A stretch of DNA of 64,000 nucleotides from Haloarcula argentinensis DSM 12282 (lineage in GTDB: Archaea; Halobacteriota; Halobacteria; Halobacteriales; Haloarculaceae): NCBI GenBank assembly GCA_000336895.1, contig AOLX01000021.1, forward strand, positions 27,608-91,607, written 5' to 3'. Positions 59,534-64,000 of the stretch are shown in pieces (positions within the stretch are counted from its first letter, which is position 1; each line of letters starts with the position of its first letter). A program made the translations under genes and the position numbers. Below the pieces are notes generated by a model. It was not told the origin of the DNA. It saw only the letters and a list, made by a program, of their open reading frames with translations, and ran no database searches.

Positions 59534-60319
59534 ATGTTCACCGAGCGTTCACTGACCGGCGAGCTGCCGGCAGTACGTGAGGCCTACGCCCCGGAGGCGC
59601 TCGTACTGAACTGCGACCGTGACTTCGAGACGCTGGACCCCGCAGTCGCCGAGGAACTCCTGCTGGTGACCGACAGCCTCGATCAGATTTCTTACGACGG
59701 TGCGTGGCTCCCGACCACAGCGCCAGAAGTGCTACAGGAGTACATCGGGAACAGCCTCACCATCGGGATGCCCGGCGACGGCGGCGTCGCCTGGACACGA
59801 CAGACGGTCCCACCCTGCGTGTTCGTCAAGCCGCGACTGGAAACGTCGCCGGACGACTTCGTCTCGTTTCTCGTCGCCGAGGCGCTCGTCGAGGTCAGCC
59901 TCGACGAACCCGAGCATTTTCTGGGTTTCTTCGGCGAGCGCTATCCGGATTTCGTGGCCGCCACCGAAGACCACCTCGATTCGAACGCCCGGTACCAACT
60001 CGCAGCGGCGGTGTACACGGCGTATCTGGGCCTGCAGACCCGCGCGGAGTTCGCCGACTGGGCCGACGGCTATCCGGATCTGTACGCGGCGTGGGACGAC
60101 GCCGGCGAACGCCTGCAACCCCGCCTCGACGACCTCCCCAGCGAGATCGCACAGGGCCAGACGGAGTTCGCCGCGGCCGCCGAACTCGCCTGCAGCGGCG
60201 TCAAGCACGGACTCGACCTGCCCGCACCGTTTGCCGCGCTCGACACGGACGCCTATCTGGAATACGGCGCTGACTACGCCGTCCAGTGGGTCGAGACGAC
60301 GTTCGAGAAGATGGAGTAA
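59534..60319 (+). CDS. Conserved haloarchaeal protein (DUF7089-like)
   Basis: A 261-aa acidic soluble protein: MFTERSLTGELPAVREAYAP, CDRDFETLDPAVAEELLLVTDSL, VPPCVFVKPRLETSPDDFVSF, and FADWADGYPDLYAAWDDAGERLQPRL. I recall that haloarchaea have a family like this (possibly DUF7089); no catalytic motif is recognised and no membrane segment is seen. It is joined without gap to the membrane microprotein gene, and the pair may act at the membrane. It converges with orc1/cdc6. Confidence 0.72.
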   Translation: MFTERSLTGELPAVREAYAPEALVLNCDRDFETLDPAVAEELLLVTDSLDQISYDGAWLPTTAPEVLQEYIGNSLTIGMPGDGGVAWTRQTVPPCVFVKPRLETSPDDFVSFLVAEALVEVSLDEPEHFLGFFGERYPDFVAATEDHLDSNARYQLAAAVYTAYLGLQTRAEFADWADGYPDLYAAWDDAGERLQPRLDDLPSEIAQGQTEFAAAAELACSGVKHGLDLPAPFAALDTDAYLEYGADYAVQWVETTFEKME

Positions 60320-60341
60320 CGGAGTTCCGTGTCGGTGCTCC

Positions 60342-60358
60342 AGTAAATACGATTTACT
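60342..60358. terminator. 17-bp palindrome between convergent genes
   Basis: AGTAAATacgATTTACT is a perfect 7-bp inverted repeat with a 3-base centre, between the stops of the 261-aa gene and orc1/cdc6. It may help terminate transcription on both strands or bind a dimeric protein; neither is shown by sequence. Confidence 0.3.
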
Positions 60359-60366
60359 ACGTTGTG

Positions 60367-61494
60367 CTACAGCCGTTCCAGCACCGCGTCGGCGTCGTAG
60401 TTGAGCGTCAGTTCCCGCGAGCGGCCCCGGCCCTCGACATTTGTGTAGTCGGCGTCGATGATGTCGAGCTGGTCGAGCTTGTTGATTATTTCCGAGTAGC
60501 GTGTGTACCCCAGGTCCGTCTGCTCGGAGAAGGCGTCGTAGATGTCGCCGGCCTGCTGGCCGTCGTGGGCGGCGATGACCTCCACGAGTGCGGTCTCCGA
60601 GTCCGATAGCTCCCGCAATCGGCGGGAGAGGTGGACGTATTTGGACTTGTCGTAGGCCGCCTCGACATCCTCGGGTTCGACGGAGCGGGAGGCGCGCCGC
60701 TCGGCGTTCATCCCGGCGCGGCGCAGGAGGTCGATGCCGACCCGGAGGTCGCCGCCCTGCTCCTCGGTCAGTTCGGCGACGCGATCGAGCACCGTGGGGC
60801 CGACGACACCTTCGTTGAACCCCCGGTCGGCACGCTCACCGAGGATATCTGCGATTTCGGCCTGTCCGTACGGGTTGAAATACACCTCCTCCGGGCGAAA
60901 TACGGACTGGACACGTGTATCGAGGGCGTCGATGACATCGAGTTCGAGATCCGAGGAGACGCAGATGACACCGATTTTCGCGCCGGAGTGGGCCTCGTGG
61001 GCGCGCAGCAGCGAGTACAGCGTGTCGCTGGCCTCGCTCTCGTAGAACAGGTAGTTCACGTCGTCGAGGGCGACGACGAGCACCTCGTCTTCCTCGACTA
61101 GTTTATCGGTAATCTGGGAAAACAGCTTCTTGAAAGAGATGCCCGAGGAGGGCGGTTCGTAGTCGAATATCTCGGCGAACAGCCGCGAAAAGACGGCATA
61201 GCGCGTCGAGTCCATCTGGCAGTTCACCCGCACGGTCTTGACATCCGTCTGGGCGGTGAGTTCGTCGAACAGGATCTGGGCGGCAGTCGTCTTCCCTGTA
61301 CCGGGCGGCCCGCGGGCGATGACGTTGAGCGGGCGCGACCCCCGGACGGCCGGCCGAAGCGCGTACTTCAGCGTCTCCATCTGGGTGTCCCGGTGTTTGA
61401 ACGTCTCCGGGAGCCAGTCGATCTCGAAGACGTGTTCGTCCCGAAAGACGGACTCGTCCCAGCCGAGCATCCGGTCCTCGGGGTCGTCGCTCAT
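60367..61494 (-). CDS. Orc1/Cdc6 family replication initiator-like protein
   Basis: A 375-aa AAA+ protein. The start motif is LGWDESVFRDEHVFEIDWLP; Walker A is ARGPPGTGKTTAAQ, and Walker B is VVALDDVNYLF, with Asp-Asp-x-Asn rather than the usual Asp-Glu. Sensor 1 is IGVICVSSDLE and RVQSVFRPEEVYFNPY is the following family block. The C-terminal winged helix is visible (QAGDIYDAFSEQTDLGYTRY, then SEIINKLDQLDII). It probably binds origin-recognition boxes, but no clear box lies in its flanks. The ATG at 61494 (MSDDPEDRML) is preferred to 61503. Confidence 0.88.
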   Translation of the reverse strand: MSDDPEDRMLGWDESVFRDEHVFEIDWLPETFKHRDTQMETLKYALRPAVRGSRPLNVIARGPPGTGKTTAAQILFDELTAQTDVKTVRVNCQMDSTRYAVFSRLFAEIFDYEPPSSGISFKKLFSQITDKLVEEDEVLVVALDDVNYLFYESEASDTLYSLLRAHEAHSGAKIGVICVSSDLELDVIDALDTRVQSVFRPEEVYFNPYGQAEIADILGERADRGFNEGVVGPTVLDRVAELTEEQGGDLRVGIDLLRRAGMNAERRASRSVEPEDVEAAYDKSKYVHLSRRLRELSDSETALVEVIAAHDGQQAGDIYDAFSEQTDLGYTRYSEIINKLDQLDIIDADYTNVEGRGRSRELTLNYDADAVLERL

Positions 61495-61577
61495 CACTTT
61501 CACCGAGCTTCGCGGCCCACTTAACCATTTGCCACAGCTTCACCCACAGTGACAGGTCAGTGCGTCTCAGGCGGTCA

Positions 61578-63656
61578 CTACTCGAACTTTCCGAGCAAAT
61601 CACTGTAGAATCCATCGGCATCGTCGGCACCGTCGTCGGCGAGCTTCTCGACGATGAGTTCCGGCGTCGAGCGGGCGAGCTTTCCCTTGACCGGCGAGCG
61701 CTCGACGCGCAGTTCGCCGTTTTCCAGCCCCTTGGCCTCGATACCGTCGATGCTGATGTCGGTCTCGGCGGCCTCGCTGATGTCGCGTGCGAGGTGGGAG
61801 ACGAAAATCGCCGTGGCCTGGCGCTCGCCCAGCGCTTCGAGGATGCCGGCCATGATCTTCGCGCTGGCCCCCGGCTCGGTTATCGATTCGAGTTCGTCGA
61901 CGAGCACCATCACCGGGCGGTCGTCGGTCCCGGCCGCCGGCCCGTCGCCGTCCGCGGTTGCATCGCCGTCAGCCCCTGTCCCGTCCCCATCCGCTGCCGC
62001 CGGCGACCGGTGGTCCACGTCCGCGACGAGGTCGCCGAACTCCCGTAGCGTGGCCTCGAACGCGCCGGCGTCCAGCGTTCCCTGGGTCTTGGCGTGGTAG
62101 TGGAGTTCGGAGATCCGCCCGATGCGGGCCGACTCGGCCGGAACGGGCAGGCCCATATGTGCCAGCGTCGTCACCAGCGCCACGAGGTCCAGCGTCGAGG
62201 TCTTGCCACCGCTGTTGACCCCCGAGAGGACCGTCACGCCCTCGACAGTGTAATCGACGGGCTCGACTTCGTCGAAGGGAACGTCGAGCAGCGGGGAGCG
62301 CCCGCCCTCGATGGCAACGCCCTCGGACTCGGTAACGTCCGGCATCGTACAGTCGAAATCATCGGCGAAGCGGGCGATTGCCAGTTCGACGTCGAGTTCC
62401 AGCGCCGCATCGACCAGCGCCGCGGCGTCGTGGCGCATCTCGGCGAGGTCGTCGGCGAGTTCCCGCTTCCGGCGGGTGGCCCGCTGGTCGCGCGCGGCGG
62501 TGAGTTCCTCGCGGAGCCGGGCGACGACGTCCTCGCTGTGTTCGACCGGGTAGGCCGGTTCGTCGGGAAACGCCCGGCGCGCCGTCGCCTCCATGTCCCG
62601 GAGCGCCAGCGCGTCGACGAGGTGGTCGCGGGCCTTCTCGACGGCCGCGGCGTACTCGTCGGCCAGTTCCCGCTGGAGCAACGAGTCGACGCCCGCCCCG
62701 CGTTCGACCAGCGACAGCAGGTCCGTCCCTTCGATGGTCACGTCCTGCTCCTCAATGGCCTCCCGGAGGTGGTCGTTGGCGACGCTCTCTGCGGTCGACA
62801 CCGCCGCGTCGAGGTCGTCGACGGCGGTGGCGAGCCGGTCGAGCTCCTCGTCGCCGGTGACGCTGCCGTCCTCGTCGAGCTGGTCCAGCGCCGATAGGAG
62901 CGTCTCCAGGTCACACGGCGCGTCGAGGGCGGCGACGCGGTGGACCTCCGCGGCGGCCCGTATCCGGTCCCGGTTGCGGGCAAAAAATGTGAGCACGCGC
63001 TCGGGCACGACGGATTCGGGCTCCTCCAACGCGTTCGGTTCCACCCGCACGTCGCCCTCGATGTCGACGCCAGCAAAGGCCTCGTCCAGCGCGACGACCG
63101 TCGAGTACGAGCGGGCGAGTTCGGCCAGCTGGCGGGCGTCGTCGACGACCTCAACGCTGACCTCCGGAATCGCGGCCTGCGCGTCGGCGTAGCGCTCGGC
63201 ATCACGGGTCGCCAGACAACGGTCCCGGACCCGCACGTCGCCCGGTTCGGCCAGTGGTTCGACGGCCGACAAGGCGTCGAGTACTGCCGGGTCAGGCTCG
63301 CGGGTCATTGCCGACTCTGCGAACGAGCGGACCTCCTCGATACGGCTACGAACGCCGCTGGGGTAGATCGTTTCCAGTCGCTTGGCGGCGTAGTCGGTTA
63401 CCGTCCGGTCGGTCAGCAGCGCCAGTGCGTCCTCGTGGATCTCTCGGGCGCGTTTCGTCGCGGTGAATCCACCGGGGTCGTCGTGTTCGGCCCGGATCGC
63501 GCCGCGAGCGATACGGGCGGCCCGGCCCTCGCTGATACCCGGTGCGCGTGCGAGCGACGCCACGTCGCCGTCCCGGAGTGCCGCCTCCGGGTCGTCTAGT
63601 TCCCGGAGCGCCGCGGCTGTCTTCGCCCCGACGCCCGGAACCGATTCGAGCTCCAT
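61578..63656 (-). CDS. MutS2-like ATPase with helix-hairpin-helix
   Basis: A 692-aa protein. Residues 3-70 hold helix-hairpin-helix motifs ([20 protein letters not shown], then [14 protein letters not shown]). A long helical core follows, then the MutS-type ABC ATPase with Walker [15 protein letters not shown] and Walker [16 protein letters not shown], and [12 protein letters not shown]. An acidic Asp/Ala/Gly insert lies between the ATPase motifs. There is no MutS mismatch-binding domain I and no C-terminal Smr nuclease, as in archaeal MutS2-like (MutS5-type) proteins. It may act on recombination intermediates or ribosomes, as bacterial MutS2 does. The ATG at 63656 or 63668 is the start. Confidence 0.88.
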   Translation of the reverse strand: MELESVPGVGAKTAAALRELDDPEAALRDGDVASLARAPGISEGRAARIARGAIRAEHDDPGGFTATKRAREIHEDALALLTDRTVTDYAAKRLETIYPSGVRSRIEEVRSFAESAMTREPDPAVLDALSAVEPLAEPGDVRVRDRCLATRDAERYADAQAAIPEVSVEVVDDARQLAELARSYSTVVALDEAFAGVDIEGDVRVEPNALEEPESVVPERVLTFFARNRDRIRAAAEVHRVAALDAPCDLETLLSALDQLDEDGSVTGDEELDRLATAVDDLDAAVSTAESVANDHLREAIEEQDVTIEGTDLLSLVERGAGVDSLLQRELADEYAAAVEKARDHLVDALALRDMEATARRAFPDEPAYPVEHSEDVVARLREELTAARDQRATRRKRELADDLAEMRHDAAALVDAALELDVELAIARFADDFDCTMPDVTESEGVAIEGGRSPLLDVPFDEVEPVDYTVEGVTVLSGVNSGGKTSTLDLVALVTTLAHMGLPVPAESARIGRISELHYHAKTQGTLDAGAFEATLREFGDLVADVDHRSPAAADGDGTGADGDATADGDGPAAGTDDRPVMVLVDELESITEPGASAKIMAGILEALGERQATAIFVSHLARDISEAAETDISIDGIEAKGLENGELRVERSPVKGKLARSTPELIVEKLADDGADDADGFYSDLLGKFE

Positions 63657-63796
63657 CTGCCCGCCCATTCGACGCCAGCGAGAAAAAACCCGTTGCCAGC
63701 GGTTCCGGCGCAGCGGAGCGGTCAATACCGCTCCGGTTCGGTCAGCCAAACACCGAACGCGAAGGCGTTTTTGCGCTCCACCGAGAAAGACGTTCC

Positions 63797-64000
63797 ATGT
63801 CTGCTGTTTCGGAGAAGCTAGCGGCCGCCCGCGAAGACCTCAAGTCGCGAGACGGCGTGCTGATCGCCTTCTCCGGTGGGGTCGATTCGAGTGTCGTCGC
63901 CGCGCTAGCGCACGACGCCCTCGGCGACGACGCCATCGCCTGCACTGCCAAATCTGAAACCCTCCCCGCTGCCGAACTTACCGACGCCACCCGCGTCGCC
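63797..64000 (+). CDS. PP-loop ATP pyrophosphatase (LarE-type), N-terminal part
   Basis: Only the first 68 residues are inside the window. It begins [20 protein letters not shown], then [20 protein letters not shown] with the PP-loop motif SGGVDSS that binds ATP. The region after it, [17 protein letters not shown], matches the LarE family, sulfur transferases that make the nickel-pincer cofactor of lactate racemase (often annotated as TIGR00268). The rest of the gene runs past the right edge, so the catalytic Cys residues cannot be checked. It is divergent from the MutS2-like gene. Confidence 0.83.
   Translation, partial: MSAVSEKLAAAREDLKSRDGVLIAFSGGVDSSVVAALAHDALGDDAIACTAKSETLPAAELTDATRVA

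Noticed and set aside
1..64000. CRISPR array, prophage or integrated element
   Set aside because: No regularly spaced repeats, integrase, transposase, terminase or capsid genes were seen; gene content and base composition look like stable core chromosome.

Overview
The window is chromosomal DNA of a halophilic archaeon, most likely Haloarcula or a close relative. The supporting signs are high GC, very acidic proteins, TATA-box promoters about 26 bp upstream of start codons (mostly leaderless or nearly so), and a complete haloarchaeal phaR-phaP-phaE-phaC polyhydroxyalkanoate locus whose PhaE (181 aa) and PhaC (477 aa) have the sizes I recall for Haloarcula. There is no rRNA, no convincing tRNA, no CRISPR array and no intact insertion sequence. 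Most of the window is ordinary core genome.

Layout. 1-9.3 kb: end of a peroxiredoxin, leuS, a PAS histidine kinase with a degenerate receiver, two tandem small zinc-finger genes, an ornithine cyclodeaminase-family enzyme, a lipoprotein and a thermosome subunit. 9.4-15.2 kb: mutS, a bat-type regulator, a HalOD1 protein and nucS. 15.3-27.4 kb: a PH-like coiled-coil protein, Gfo/Idh/MocA and aldo/keto oxidoreductases, a glutamine amidotransferase, a cupin, a PHP phosphoesterase, a RAD55/KaiC-like ATPase with a partner, a probable Nmad3 protein, an acetyltransferase and a CPBP protease. 27.4-36.7 kb: an inverted repeat with origin-recognition-box-like ends, radA, pspAB and htpX separated by a structured element, an epimerase, nmd3, taw2 and an XPD/DinG-like helicase. 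36.7-46.9 kb: a cold-shock protein, a regulator with two membrane proteins, a second CPBP protease, sugar-nucleotide and atypical SDR genes, a Cdc6-like ATPase and the second thermosome subunit. 46.9-64 kb: a LOG-like protein, the PHA cluster with a divergent MaoC hydratase, an OYE-type flavoenzyme, cgi121 and hel308, an odd ferredoxin, a MATE transporter, RidA, orc1/cdc6, a MutS2-like ATPase and the start of a PP-loop (LarE-type) gene.

How genes work together. PHA synthase (PhaE/PhaC), phasin and PhaR form one operon whose promoter carries a 15-bp palindrome; a divergent MaoC hydratase could supply (R)-3-hydroxyacyl-CoA. The two thermosome genes, 35 kb apart, share an almost identical promoter and leader, implying co-regulation. 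HtpX and PspAB are membrane quality-control partners. MutS, NucS, a MutS2-like protein, RadA, Hel308 and Orc1/Cdc6 give the window a strong genome-maintenance content.

The least explained signals are the inverted repeat at 27611-27744, the multi-hairpin element at 30222-30440, the palindromic operator upstream of phaR, and a membrane-protein frame after pspAB that has no canonical start codon.
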